From NCBI GenBank assembly GCA_035605975.1, contig DATNGG010000070.1, positions 34,486-98,485 of the forward strand: 64,000 nt of DNA, written 5' to 3'. The stretch comes from CAIKMD01 sp035605975. GTDB taxonomy: Bacteria; Pseudomonadota; Alphaproteobacteria; ATCC43930; CGMCC-115725. Of this stretch, positions 8,333 to 17,286 are shown piece after piece (within the stretch, counting starts at the first letter, position 1; every line of letters begins with the position of its first letter). The position numbers were made by a program, and so were the translations under genes. The notes below the pieces were generated by a model. That model saw only the letters and a list, made by a program, of their open reading frames with translations. It was not told the DNA's origin and ran no database searches.

Positions 8333-9160
8333 ATGAGCACTTTTGGGGAAAGTGATCAGAAAATGTTCGAAGTTCTTAGGAAATGGCTTCCCTGGGCGCT
8401 TTTCCTCACCGGATTTTTCTTAGTCATTGCAGCCCGTGACTCGTCATCATCCTTTAGACAATGCGCGAACAAGGAGATGGACACCAACAGGATCGAGCAG
8501 GACAAAAGTTCGCTCGGAATCATCGATTCTCTCGCCTTGAGGACTCGGATCTCTTGGCGCTGCACTGGCGATTTCATTGAGCAGAATGATGCAGCGATCA
8601 CAGCGATTGCGACCGTATTCATAGCTGCTTTCACAATCACACTGTGGCGCGCCACTTCGGCTCAGGGCCGTTTGACTCTGAAAGCGATTGAACTGGGGAA
8701 CAAGGAATTTATAGCAACTCACCGCCCCAAGATTGTCGCAAGAAACTTTGGAATCTTAGGGGATGAGGAAATTCCAGGAGGAAAACAGATACAGTTTTTT
8801 TTCGTTGCTCATAACATTGGCGAAACTCGCGCTAGCGTTATCGAAGTTAGAAGTGGCACGCTCATCCTGAAGAAGGACGAGAAGATACCAAGCAACGTGA
8901 GCTTTCCTTTTCGAGAGAAATTCAATTTCCGGCTTGAAAGTGGCGAACGTGAAATTTTTTCCGGTAACGGGGGCGGCACTCCAAATTCCACCGAATCGAT
9001 GGGGATTTTCGCCGGGGAATTGGTGCTGCTTTGTTTGGGAGTTATTGTTTACACGGACGACAATGGGACACAAAGGGAGACCGGATTCTGTCGTCGCTTC
9101 CGGTCCCGAGAAAACGATTGGGATGTAATTCACAACTCCGACTACGAGTATGGTTACTAG
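8333..9160 (+). CDS. Uncharacterised two-helix membrane protein
   Basis: About 275 residues from the ATG at 8333; a GTG at 8297 or an ATG at 8363 are alternatives, and none has a convincing ribosome-binding site. Two hydrophobic helices are seen: WLPWALFLTGFFLVI near the N-terminus, and AAITAIATVFIAAFTITLW about 70 residues later. The second is followed by a charged segment with THRPKIVARN and a beta-rich soluble domain of about 150 residues. This arrangement resembles a hypothetical family common in Bradyrhizobium-type genomes; I know no function. The gene is clearly more AT-rich than the rest of the window, which suggests recent acquisition together with the neighbouring immunity-like gene. 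Confidence 0.7.
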   Translation: MSTFGESDQKMFEVLRKWLPWALFLTGFFLVIAARDSSSSFRQCANKEMDTNRIEQDKSSLGIIDSLALRTRISWRCTGDFIEQNDAAITAIATVFIAAFTITLWRATSAQGRLTLKAIELGNKEFIATHRPKIVARNFGILGDEEIPGGKQIQFFFVAHNIGETRASVIEVRSGTLILKKDEKIPSNVSFPFREKFNFRLESGEREIFSGNGGGTPNSTESMGIFAGELVLLCLGVIVYTDDNGTQRETGFCRRFRSRENDWDVIHNSDYEYGY

Positions 9161-9274
9161 AATGGGGCCTTTCTCGCGTCAAAGGACCGACTAGCACCAG
9201 CGAAGTTCCGGACAATCGCTTAATGGCGAATCGGCGCCGCCACAAGATCAGCGCCGGAAATGCCGCTCGCCGGC

Positions 9275-10306
9275 CTACTTCATCCCCCGCCTTGCCTCGC
9301 CGTTGACGCGCCGGCCGGCTTCCTTGACGAGGCTCAGATCGGCGTATTTCTTCACGTCGATATCGATCTTCAAGAAGCCCGCCTCCTTCTGCGTCTTCAA
9401 ATTGCGCTGCAGCGCCGCGAGATCGGGTAGATCGTTCGGATCGCGATAGGTGTCCTTCGTCGTGAAGAGCCAGGGATCGAGCCGCGCCTTCGGGATCTTC
9501 GTGTAGTTCGAGACGATCGTCACGGCCGCTTCGTGATTCTTCGGGTCCAGGTACCAGTGCAGCTCGCGAATTTCGTCCTCAAAATAATCGACGAGCGCGG
9601 CGCGGTGCTTGGCGACATAGCCCGCGCGGGCGACGCGCATCAGAATCTGCGTCACCCCGCCCATCGCATCCTTCAGATCGAACAGCACCCGCGCGACGGC
9701 GAGCGAGCGCGGATCGTTGATGGTGGCGGGAATGGTCGTCACCAGATCCGCCTTGTGCTCGGTCAGCATCGGGATCATGGCGAAGAAATTGCCCTCGATC
9801 ACCGTGTAGTCGCGGCCCGCCTCGAGCCCGATGCGGCGCAAATAGGCGCGGGTCGCGATGTCGGTGCCGGCGCCGATCACGTTGGTCGCGATCGTCTTGC
9901 CCTTCAAATCATGGATCGTCTTGATCGGGCTGTCCTTCAGGACGAGAAATCCGTTCGAGAGATAGCCGGGATGGCCGTCCTGAAGCTCGTCGGCGATGAT
10001 GCGCAGATCGTTCATATGGCCGTTCTGCACCGCATTGCCGAAGGAAGCGAAAGCGAGCTCGGCGATGTCGAGCTCGCCGGTCGCGAGCGCGGTGATCATC
10101 GGCGCGGTGCCGGCGAAGTGAACCGGATCGAGCGTGTAGCTCTTGCCGAGATGCGGCGCGAGCTCGGGCTTGGCAAAAAGGATCGGCGCCAAAGAGGTCG
10201 GCGTCGTGATCCAGCCGGTCCTGATCTTGACCGGCGTTTCGGCGCGCGCCGCGGCGGCGGTCAGGCCCAGCACGGCGGCGACGGCAATGGCGACGATGAA
10301 GCGCAT
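9275..10306 (-). CDS. ABC transporter substrate-binding protein, NMT1/TauA-like
   Basis: A 343-residue periplasmic binding protein with a standard signal peptide (MRFIVAIAVAAVLGLTAA, cleavage after ARA). The body matches the NMT1/TauA/SsuA type: RTGWITTPTSLAPILFAKP near the N-terminus, then GELDIAELAF and LKGKTIATNVIGAGTDIA. These proteins capture sulfonates, taurine, nitrate or small aromatic and thiamine-like molecules. It is divergent from two permease genes of the same transporter class at 10463-11985, which are its natural partners. No ATPase gene for this class is found next to it. Confidence 0.9.
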   Translation of the reverse strand: MRFIVAIAVAAVLGLTAAAARAETPVKIRTGWITTPTSLAPILFAKPELAPHLGKSYTLDPVHFAGTAPMITALATGELDIAELAFASFGNAVQNGHMNDLRIIADELQDGHPGYLSNGFLVLKDSPIKTIHDLKGKTIATNVIGAGTDIATRAYLRRIGLEAGRDYTVIEGNFFAMIPMLTEHKADLVTTIPATINDPRSLAVARVLFDLKDAMGGVTQILMRVARAGYVAKHRAALVDYFEDEIRELHWYLDPKNHEAAVTIVSNYTKIPKARLDPWLFTTKDTYRDPNDLPDLAALQRNLKTQKEAGFLKIDIDVKKYADLSLVKEAGRRVNGEARRGMK

Positions 10307-10462
10307 TTCGGCCTCCTCCCGATGTTCGCGACGTATTGTTATCTTGCAAACCTATGCCACGCAGCGCGCGAAGTGAAGCCGAGAATGCGATTGGTTTGAC
10401 CGCTCCGCGCGCGGTTCATATGATCGCGGCTCTTGCCGTCGAGGCGCGGATGGGAGGGCGCC

Positions 10463-11221
10463 ATGACCGGAAAGTGGCGCGGACTCGTCATCCCCGTGAT
10501 CCTCATCGCGCTCTGGGAAATTGGCGCGCGCGCCGGAATCCTGCCCCCCGACACCATGTCGCAGCCTTCGCTGATCGCCGTCGCCGGCTGGCATGCCTTG
10601 CTCGACGGATCGCTGCTGCTCGCGACCTTGCAGACCTTCCAATCGGCGCTCCTTGGCCTCGCGCTCGGCGCGGCGGTCGGCATCGCCATCGGCACGGCGA
10701 TCGGCCTTAGCCCGGCGCTCGAAGCGGTGATCGGCCCGACCCTCGATACCATCCGTCCGGTTCCGGCGGTGGCGATCATCCCGCTCGCGCTCTTGATCTA
10801 TGGCTTCGGCGTGCGCATGGAGGTGATGGTCGTGAGTTTCGCCGCGGTCTGGCCGATCCTCATCGTCACGGTGACGGCGGTGCGCGCGATCGAGCCGCGC
10901 CTCCTCGAGATCGCGCGCATGCTGGAGATGCGGCCGTTGCGGCGCATGGCTGAGATCGTGCTCCCGGCGGCGCTGGCGCGCATCGCCATCGGCATCCGCG
11001 TCAGCGCCAGCGTCGCCCTCGTCGTCGCCGTCACGGTCGAGATCGTGCTCAATCCGCAAGGCCTCGGCTATGGCATGATCATCGCCGCGCAATCGCTGCG
11101 GCCCGATCTGATGTGGGCGGAGCTGCTCTGGATCGCCTTCGCCGGCTGGCTCTTCAACATGCTGCTCCTGACCATCGACCGGCGGTGGCTGCGGCGGTTC
11201 CAGGTCGGAGGCGTGCGGTGA
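10463..11221 (+). CDS. ABC transporter permease (TauC/SsuC type)
   Basis: A 252-residue inner-membrane permease with about six helices. It carries the EAA-type loop near residue 150 (LEIARMLEMRPLRRMAEIVLP) that docks the ATPase. The start at 10463 is chosen because GGGAGGG precedes it and the next residues lead into the first helix. It overlaps the second permease by a GTGA junction, so the two are translated together and probably form a heterodimer. The substrate is presumably set by the divergent NMT1/TauA-like binding protein. Confidence 0.92.
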   Translation: MTGKWRGLVIPVILIALWEIGARAGILPPDTMSQPSLIAVAGWHALLDGSLLLATLQTFQSALLGLALGAAVGIAIGTAIGLSPALEAVIGPTLDTIRPVPAVAIIPLALLIYGFGVRMEVMVVSFAAVWPILIVTVTAVRAIEPRLLEIARMLEMRPLRRMAEIVLPAALARIAIGIRVSASVALVVAVTVEIVLNPQGLGYGMIIAAQSLRPDLMWAELLWIAFAGWLFNMLLLTIDRRWLRRFQVGGVR

Positions 11222-11985
11222 AGCCGCGCGCGCTTGGCCTCAAGCTTCTCGCTCTGCTCTTTGCCGCGGCGCTGATCGGCCTCTGGCAGGTCGCGGCCGA
11301 TGCACGCCTCGTCTCGCCGGTCTTCTTCCCCTCCCCCCAGCGCACACTTGCAGCGCTCGTTGCGATGGAAGAGCGCGGCGATTTGTGGCGGCCGATGGCG
11401 GCGACCGCCTTGCGCATGTTCTATGGCTGGGTGCTCGCCTCGCTTCTCGGCGTTCTCCTCGGTGCCGCCATCGCGCGCTCGGGCCCGGCCCGCGCCTATC
11501 TCGAGCCGATCCTCGAATATCTTCGGCCGCTTCCCGCCTCGGCGATCATTCCGCCGGCGATCCTCTTTCTCGGGCTCACCAGCAAGATGGCGGTGGCGGT
11601 CATTTCCTTCGGCGCGCTCTGGCCCGTGCTCTTGGGCGCCTATCACGGCTTCCGCAGCGTCGATCCGCAGCTCGCCGAGATGGCCGCCGCGCTGCGCATG
11701 GGCAGCGTCTCGTTCCTTTGGAAAGTGGCGCTGCCCAGCGCGCTGCCCGATATCTTCGCCGGCGTGCGCGTCAGCCTCGCCATTGCCCTCATCCTTGCCA
11801 TCGTCACCGAGATGCAATCGGCGCAAAGCGGGCTCGGCTTCAACATCCTGATGGCGCAGCGCAGCTTCCGCAGCCCCGAACTCTACGCCGGCATTATCGT
11901 GCTCGGCGTGCTTGGCCTTTGCACCAATCAGGTGCTGCTCGCCGCCGAGCGCCGCCTGTTGCGCTGGCGCACCCTCGCGCGCTAG
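11218..11985 (+). CDS. ABC transporter permease (TauC/SsuC type), second copy
   Basis: A 255-residue permease starting at the GTG that overlaps the stop of the preceding permease. It has an N-terminal helix (LLALLFAAALIGLWQVAA) and about five more, with the ATPase-contact loop at PQLAEMAAALRMGSVSFLWK. Two different permeases in tandem suggest a heterodimeric channel. The next gene starts 14 bases later and encodes a molybdenum hydroxylase subunit, so uptake and oxidation of the same substrate may be coupled (inference). No ATP-binding subunit follows. Confidence 0.92.
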   Translation: MKPRALGLKLLALLFAAALIGLWQVAADARLVSPVFFPSPQRTLAALVAMEERGDLWRPMAATALRMFYGWVLASLLGVLLGAAIARSGPARAYLEPILEYLRPLPASAIIPPAILFLGLTSKMAVAVISFGALWPVLLGAYHGFRSVDPQLAEMAAALRMGSVSFLWKVALPSALPDIFAGVRVSLAIALILAIVTEMQSAQSGLGFNILMAQRSFRSPELYAGIIVLGVLGLCTNQVLLAAERRLLRWRTLAR

Positions 11986-11999
11986 AGCAGGCCGGACGC

Positions 12000-12875
12000 A
12001 TGAAGCCCGCACCCTTTGCCTATTACGATCCGGCAAGCCTTGCCGAGGCGAGCGCGCTCTTGGCGCGGCATGACAACGCCCGGCTGCTGGCGGGCGGCCA
12101 GTCGCTGATGCCGATGATGAATTTCCGCTATGTCACGCCGGATCACCTGATCGATCTCAACAAGATCCCGAGCCTCGCCGGGATCGGAATCGCCGATGGC
12201 GCGCTGCGCTTCGGCGCAATGACGCGCCAGCGCGAAATCGAGTTCTCCTCCGAGGTGGCGCGACTCTGCCCGGTGATCCAGGAGGCGCTGGCCCATGTCG
12301 GTCACCGCCAGACACGCAATCGCGGCACGATCGGCGGCTCGCTCTGCCATCTCGATCCCGCAGCCGAACTCGTCAATCTGACGGCGCTTTATGGTGGCAC
12401 GCTCGAAGCCGAAAGCATGCGCGGCAAGCGCGTTATCGGCTTCGATTCCTTCGCCGCGGGATTCATGACGAGTTCGCTCGAGCCGGACGAGATCCTGACC
12501 GCGGTGACGCTCAAGCCATGGGGGCTGCGGCACGGCTATGCGTTCTTGGAGCTCGCACGCCGCCACGGCGATTTCGCGATCGTCGCGGCAAGCGCGCTCC
12601 TCGAGCTCGATCCGCGCGGCCGGATCGCACGCGCCGCCCTGGCGCTGTCGGGGTTGGGGCCCGTGCCGGCACGGCCCGAGAAATCGATCGCGTTGCTTCA
12701 GGGCGCGGAACCGACGCGCGAGGCCTTTCTCGCCGCGGCCGAGGAAGCCGGCAAGATCGAGGCGATGAGCGACGCCTATTACAGCGCCGCCTATCGCCAG
12801 CATCTGGCGCTTGTGCTGACGCGCCGCGTCCTGGAGCAAGCGGCGCGGCGCGCCGCCGAGCGCAGCGCCGCATGA
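12000..12875 (+). CDS. FAD-binding (medium) subunit of a molybdenum hydroxylase, CoxM/CutM type
   Basis: A 291-residue FAD subunit of the xanthine oxidase family. It has the two FAD-contact segments, LLAGGQSLMPMMNFRY near residue 33 and NRGTIGGSLCHLDPAAEL near 109, and a C-terminal CO_deh_flav_C domain. In the complex it passes electrons from the 2Fe-2S clusters to an acceptor. It overlaps the iron-sulfur subunit gene by ATGA. A large molybdopterin subunit does not follow; the only one in the window is at 25694-28024 on the other strand, so these may be parts of one split enzyme or of two different ones. Confidence 0.93.
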   Translation: MKPAPFAYYDPASLAEASALLARHDNARLLAGGQSLMPMMNFRYVTPDHLIDLNKIPSLAGIGIADGALRFGAMTRQREIEFSSEVARLCPVIQEALAHVGHRQTRNRGTIGGSLCHLDPAAELVNLTALYGGTLEAESMRGKRVIGFDSFAAGFMTSSLEPDEILTAVTLKPWGLRHGYAFLELARRHGDFAIVAASALLELDPRGRIARAALALSGLGPVPARPEKSIALLQGAEPTREAFLAAAEEAGKIEAMSDAYYSAAYRQHLALVLTRRVLEQAARRAAERSAA

Positions 12876-13378
12876 CCCAAAAGCGCCGCATCGCCGTCAC
12901 CGTCAACGGCACGCGTTATGAGCGCGAAGCCGAGCCGCGCTTGAGCCTCGCCGATTTCCTGCGCCACGACCTGCATCTCACCGGCACGCATTTGGGCTGC
13001 GAGCATGGCGCTTGTGGCGCCTGCACGGTGCTCTTCAACGGCCACAGCGCCCGCTCCTGCCTCATGCTCGCGGTGCAAGCCGATGGGCAAGAGATCACCA
13101 CCGTCGAAGGCCTCTCGCCCGCCGACGGATCGCTCTCGCCGCTGCAAGAGGCTTTTCACGAGAAGCATGCGCTGCAATGCGGCTTCTGCACGCCGGGCAT
13201 CCTCTGCACCGTCACCGAGCTGCTGCGCGATGTGCCGCGACCCGACGAGACGCAGATCCGAGAATGCCTCTCCGGCAATCTCTGCCGCTGCACCGGCTAT
13301 CAGCCGATCATCGAGGCGGTGCTGCTCGCGGCATCGCAGCTGGAGCCTGGAATCAAAGATGAGGATGGTCGCGTATGA
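12872..13378 (+). CDS. 2Fe-2S (small) subunit of a molybdenum hydroxylase, CoxS type
   Basis: A 168-residue iron-sulfur subunit. The N-terminal plant-type ferredoxin domain shows CEHGACGACTVLFNG with three Cys, and a fourth Cys in SARSCL. The C-terminal four-helix domain binds the second cluster through CGFCTPG and CRCTGY. Together with the FAD subunit before it, this carries electrons out of a molybdopterin active site. The length fits the family. It is the last gene of this run; a palindromic repeat follows. Confidence 0.95.
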   Translation: MTQKRRIAVTVNGTRYEREAEPRLSLADFLRHDLHLTGTHLGCEHGACGACTVLFNGHSARSCLMLAVQADGQEITTVEGLSPADGSLSPLQEAFHEKHALQCGFCTPGILCTVTELLRDVPRPDETQIRECLSGNLCRCTGYQPIIEAVLLAASQLEPGIKDEDGRV

Positions 13379-13390
13379 TCGCTGCAAGCG

Positions 13391-13506
13391 CATCCTGCGT
13401 CCCTCGACAAGCTCGGGATGAGGAAAATCCCAGATGGCATTAAAAAACCACCTCATCCTGAGCGCGACCCCGAGCGCAGCGAAGGGAAGCAGTCGAAGGA
13501 CGCACG
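13391..13506. repeat. Bipartite inverted REP/BIME-like element
   Basis: Two related units face each other. The first (13391-13423) reads CCCTCGACAAGCTCGGGATG and ends in GGATGAGG (13416-13423). The second begins CCTCATCC (13451-13458) and continues with GAGCGCAGCGAAGGGAAGC. The reverse complement of the first starts the same way as the second, so the whole can fold as a long hairpin. It fills most of the gap before the gene at 13555. Confidence 0.75.
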
Positions 13507-13554
13507 GCCAGATTCCAGCGATACGCATAACGCTATAGACCAAGAGAGGGTGTG

Positions 13555-14103
13555 ATGGCCCGTTTCCCCTATCTCAGCAAAGAAGACGTTGCGCCCGAGC
13601 ATCGCGACATCATGCGCGACATCAATTTGTCGAAGCTTCTCGCGCACAGCCCCGGCGCGGCGCGCGCGTCGAACAATGGCGCCATGTATATCCGCCACGG
13701 CTCGAAGCTCGATCCGCGCCTGCGCGAGATGGCGATCATGCAAGTCGGCTATCTTGCGCGCTCCGCCTATGAATACGCGCATCACGTGCAGATCGGCCTC
13801 GGCGTCGGCGTGAGCGAGGCCGATATCCGCGCCATCGCCGACGACACCGCGGGCAAGCCGACCGCGCTTGACCCGTTGACCAAGGCGGTGTTGAAGGCGG
13901 CGCGCGAGCTGGCCGCCGAGATCAAGCTCTCCGACGAGACCTTCGCCGTGCTGCGCCGGCATCTCGACAATGAAAAGCTGATCGACCTCTTCATCGCGAT
14001 CTGCTCTTATTGCTCGACCGTGCGCCTGCTGGCCGCCTTGCAGATCGATCTCGAGGACGAATACCGGCAATATCTCGAGCGATTCCCGCTGCCGAAGGAC
14101 TAA
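13555..14103 (+). CDS. Carboxymuconolactone decarboxylase / AhpD-like protein
   Basis: A 182-residue all-helical protein of the CMD/AhpD superfamily. It has the core pattern LDPRLREMAIMQVGYLARSA followed by YEYAHHVQIGLGVGVSEADI. The CxxC redox pair of true AhpD is absent, so a peroxidase-partner role is unlikely; a decarboxylase-like or lactone-handling role fits better. The start is ATG at 13555 with a GTG directly before it, both behind GAGAGGG. It is followed 37 bases later by the NicX-like gene, which suggests a shared catabolic operon. Confidence 0.88.
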   Translation: MARFPYLSKEDVAPEHRDIMRDINLSKLLAHSPGAARASNNGAMYIRHGSKLDPRLREMAIMQVGYLARSAYEYAHHVQIGLGVGVSEADIRAIADDTAGKPTALDPLTKAVLKAARELAAEIKLSDETFAVLRRHLDNEKLIDLFIAICSYCSTVRLLAALQIDLEDEYRQYLERFPLPKD

Positions 14104-14140
14104 GGGAGCCGACCGGCCAACCTCGCGAAGGAGCGAAACG

Positions 14141-15202
14141 ATGCGTCCGCAACTCTTGAATCCCGCGCAACTCGTCGGCGTGTTCCGCAAGGAATTCGAG
14201 CTTTGCCAGGTGAAGCGCGGCGAGACCATCGTACTCTTGACCAACCTCAACACGCGGCGCGACTACGTCCAAGCCGGCATGGCGGCCGCCGAGGAGCTGG
14301 GCGCCGACATCTACGAGATCGGCATCAGCCGCGTGCCCGACTTCACCCGCGTGCGGCGCGAGGTCGGCGAGGCGAAGGGGCTGATGGCGGCGCTCAAGGC
14401 CGCCGATCTGGTGCTGACCTTCCAGCCGCCCAATTTCGCCCGCTGGCAGCGCGAGGCGCGCGATGCGGGGACGCGCATCCTCTCCGTCATCGTCGCGCCC
14501 GACGAGCTGGCGCGGCTGCAATCGCCGCCCGGCCTCAAAGAGGCCGTGCTGCACGCCGCCGAGCGCTGGGGCAATGCGCGCGAGATCCGGCTGCTCTCCG
14601 ATGCCGGCACCGATCTCACCTGGAAACGCGGCGAGTTCAAGGTCAAGAGCCAATATGGCTTCGCCGAGGAGCCGGGCCGCGTCGACCAATGGGGCGCCGG
14701 GCATATCACCAACTATCCCGATGAAGGCAGCGCCAACGGCATTGTCGTGCTGCAGCCGGGCGATTTCTGGATCCTGCCCTATATCCGCCTGATCGAGAAT
14801 CCGGTGCGACTCGAGATCCGCGACGGCTTCATTCGCAAAGTCGAGGGCGGGGTCGATGCCAAGGCCTTCACCTATTGGCTCGACCGCAACAAGCGCAGCG
14901 CCGACGATCTCGATCCCTATGCCGTCTCGCATCTCGGGTTCGGGCTGCACCCGCATGCGCATTGGGACCAGATCCTCCTCCATGGCAACGAGCCCGACCG
15001 GCTCGATTCTTCGGCGCGCGTCTTTGCCGGCAATTTCCTCTTCTCCACTGGCCCCAACAACGACATGGGCGGCAAGCGCGACACCAAGGGCCACATCGAC
15101 ACGCCGATGTGCGACTGCACGGTGCTGCTCGACAATGAGCCCGTGCTGGAGCGCGGAAAATTCGTCGATCCGAAGATGATCGTCCCGCCGGCCTGGGGGT
15201 GA
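14141..15202 (+). CDS. NicX-like 2,5-dihydroxypyridine dioxygenase / M29-type fold protein
   Basis: A 353-residue protein of the family shared by thermophilic M29 aminopeptidases and NicX, the Fe(II) 2,5-dihydroxypyridine 5,6-dioxygenase. The metal site near the C-terminus reads GHIDTPMCD with His318 and Asp320; another His lies at 264 in SHLGFG. From memory, NicX of Pseudomonas putida uses His265, His318 and Asp320, so length and ligand spacing agree closely. I therefore favour ring cleavage of a dihydroxypyridine or similar over peptidase activity. AAGGAG precedes the ATG. Neighbours are a CMD-like protein, molybdenum hydroxylase subunits and a transporter, which fits N-heteroaromatic catabolism (inference). 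Confidence 0.75.
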   Translation: MRPQLLNPAQLVGVFRKEFELCQVKRGETIVLLTNLNTRRDYVQAGMAAAEELGADIYEIGISRVPDFTRVRREVGEAKGLMAALKAADLVLTFQPPNFARWQREARDAGTRILSVIVAPDELARLQSPPGLKEAVLHAAERWGNAREIRLLSDAGTDLTWKRGEFKVKSQYGFAEEPGRVDQWGAGHITNYPDEGSANGIVVLQPGDFWILPYIRLIENPVRLEIRDGFIRKVEGGVDAKAFTYWLDRNKRSADDLDPYAVSHLGFGLHPHAHWDQILLHGNEPDRLDSSARVFAGNFLFSTGPNNDMGGKRDTKGHIDTPMCDCTVLLDNEPVLERGKFVDPKMIVPPAWG

Positions 15203-15211
15203 TTGCCGCCG

Positions 15212-16126
15212 GTGAAACACGCTTTCGCCGGCCTTCTCGCCCTCCTCCTCGCCTGCTCTGCACCAGCGGCGCGCGCGGCCGAGGCGGTCGTCGTCGCCTC
15301 GAAGATCGACACCGAGGGCGCGCTTCTGGGCAATCTCATTCTCTCCGCTTTGAGCGCGCATGGGATCGCGACTCAAAACCGGCTCGCGCTCGGCCCGACG
15401 CAGATCGTGCGCCAGGCGATCCTCGCGGGGCAGATCGATCTCTATCCCGAATATACCGGCAATGGCGGCATCTTCTTCAAGCGTGAGGCGGATCCGGTCT
15501 GGCATGACGCGGCCAAGGGCTATGACGCGGTGAAAACGCTCGATGCAAGCGAGAACGGCCTCGTCTGGCTGGCGCCCGCGCCGGCCGACAATAGCTGGGC
15601 GATCGCCATGCCGCGCGATTTCGCCGCGCGGATGAAGCTCGCGACGCTCGAGAATTTCGCGGCCTATGTGAAACGCGGCGGGCGGGTGAAGCTTGCCGCC
15701 TCGGCCGAGTTCGTCGAAAGCCCGGGGGCGCTGCCGGCCTTCGAGAAGGCTTACGGCTTTCACCTGACGCGCGGCCAGCTTTTGACCTTGGTCGGCGGCG
15801 ATACGGCGGCGACGATCCGCGCCGCAGCCGAGGGAATTTCCGGGGTCAACGCCGCCATGGCCTATGCGACGGACGGCGCGCTCGCCGCGCTTCATCTCGT
15901 CGTCCTCGCCGACGACAAGCACGCGCAGACGGTTTACGAGCCGGCGCCGGTGATTCGCCAAGCTGTGCTGGCGCAGCACCCGGCAATCCCCTCGATCCTC
16001 GACCCGATCTTCCGGTCTTTGACCCTGACGCGGCTTCAGCAGCTGAACGCCGCCATCGCGGTCGAGGGCGAAGACGCGAAAGCGGTGGCGGAGCGCTATC
16101 TGCACGAGCAAGGCCTGACGCAATGA
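15212..16126 (+). CDS. yehZ: Osmoprotectant/quaternary amine ABC transporter binding protein, YehZ (OsmF)-like
   Basis: A 304-residue periplasmic binding protein of the glycine betaine/choline class. The signal peptide starts at GTG 15212 (KHAFAGLLALLLACSAPAARA); a TTG three codons upstream is possible. The mature part has VVVASKIDTEGALLGNLI and GQIDLYPEYTGNG, hallmarks of the OpuBC/OsmF type. The following genes are permease, ATPase and permease in the same order as E. coli yehZ-yehY-yehX-yehW, each joined by a 4-base overlap. The substrate may be a betaine-like compound, but given the catabolic surroundings it could also be a nutrient amine. Confidence 0.88.
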   Translation: MKHAFAGLLALLLACSAPAARAAEAVVVASKIDTEGALLGNLILSALSAHGIATQNRLALGPTQIVRQAILAGQIDLYPEYTGNGGIFFKREADPVWHDAAKGYDAVKTLDASENGLVWLAPAPADNSWAIAMPRDFAARMKLATLENFAAYVKRGGRVKLAASAEFVESPGALPAFEKAYGFHLTRGQLLTLVGGDTAATIRAAAEGISGVNAAMAYATDGALAALHLVVLADDKHAQTVYEPAPVIRQAVLAQHPAIPSILDPIFRSLTLTRLQQLNAAIAVEGEDAKAVAERYLHEQGLTQ

Positions 16127-17286
16127 GCGACGCGCCGCGCAACCGCGTCCTTCTGGTCTTGGCCCTCATTGCCCTCGCCGCTTTCCTCGGCACCGGATTT
16201 CTCGGTTTGGCGCCCAACCGCCTGACCAGCCCCAGCCCGCTCTATCTCTGGCAAGCGCTCGGCCTGCCGGAGCTTACCGCCATCCTAGCGCTCGGCCTGA
16301 TACTCGGCGCGCTCTCCCTGTTGCGCGCGAGCCCCAACACGGCACGCGCGAGCCTCGCTCTCGGCACGGCGCTGCTGCTCCTGCTGCTCTTTGCCGCTGG
16401 CGAGAGCGCCGCCAGGCTGATGCGCACCGCGCCCCCTGCCGCGCGCGCCTCGCTCGGCGCGGCGTTCTGGGTTGCGATCTTCTGCCTCGCGATAGGCATG
16501 GCCGACGCGCTGCGCCGCCTCGGTGCCACGGCGGTGGCGCGCTTTCTCGTCGTCGCTCTCATCGCCCTTGCCATCGCCGCCATGGCGCGTGGCGGCATTT
16601 TCTCCAACCTCGCCCTCGCGCGCGAATATGCGGCGCATCGCGCAGCCTTCGCGGCGGCGCTCGATCGCCACGGCGTCCTCGTCCTCGTCTCGGTCGCGGC
16701 GGCGCTCCTCATCGGCGTGCCGCTCGGGATTTTGACCGCGCGCAAACCAGCGAGCGCCGGCGCCATCTTCGCGACGCTCAATCTGCTTCAGACCATCCCT
16801 TCCATCGCGCTTTTCGGGCTGTTGATCGTGCCGCTTTCGGCGCTTGCCGCGGCGGCACCCGGCCTCGCCGCGCTCGGCATCGGCGGCATCGGTCCGGCGC
16901 CGGCGATTGTCGCGCTGGTCCTCTATGCCCTGCTGCCGGTGGTGCGGAACACCCGCGCCGGCATCGACGGCATCGATCCCGCGATCATCGACACGGCGCG
17001 CGGCATGGGCTTCAGCCCGCGGCAAATCTTCCTGCGCGTCGAGTTGCCGCTCGGCATGCCCGTCTTCCTCGCCGGGCTGCGCATCGTTCTCGTCCAGACG
17101 ATTGGACTTGCCGTCGTCGCCGCGCTGATCGGCGCCGGTGGCCTCGGCACTTTCGTTTTCCAAGGCATCGGGCAATACGCAACCGACCTCGTTCTGCTCG
17201 GTGCGATCCCGACCATCCTTTTGGCGCTGGCGGCGGATTTTCTTCTAACCCTCGCCATCGCGCTCTCGCAAGGCAGGCAAGCATGA
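16123..17286 (+). CDS. yehY: ABC transporter permease, YehY-like (long form)
   Basis: A 387-residue permease, unusually long for this class because an N-terminal extension of several helices precedes the conserved permease domain, as in E. coli YehY. The conserved half starts near residue 170 and contains NLLQTIPSIALFGLLIVPL and the ATPase-contact loop IDTARGMGFSPRQIFLRVEL. It starts by an ATGA overlap with the binding-protein gene and ends by an ATGA overlap with the ATPase gene. Confidence 0.9.
   Translation: MSDAPRNRVLLVLALIALAAFLGTGFLGLAPNRLTSPSPLYLWQALGLPELTAILALGLILGALSLLRASPNTARASLALGTALLLLLLFAAGESAARLMRTAPPAARASLGAAFWVAIFCLAIGMADALRRLGATAVARFLVVALIALAIAAMARGGIFSNLALAREYAAHRAAFAAALDRHGVLVLVSVAAALLIGVPLGILTARKPASAGAIFATLNLLQTIPSIALFGLLIVPLSALAAAAPGLAALGIGGIGPAPAIVALVLYALLPVVRNTRAGIDGIDPAIIDTARGMGFSPRQIFLRVELPLGMPVFLAGLRIVLVQTIGLAVVAALIGAGGLGTFVFQGIGQYATDLVLLGAIPTILLALAADFLLTLAIALSQGRQA

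Noticed and set aside
14141..15202. M29 leucyl aminopeptidase as first choice
   Set aside because: The family fold is shared, but the His-x-Asp near 318-320 and total length match NicX better, and the neighbourhood is catabolic.
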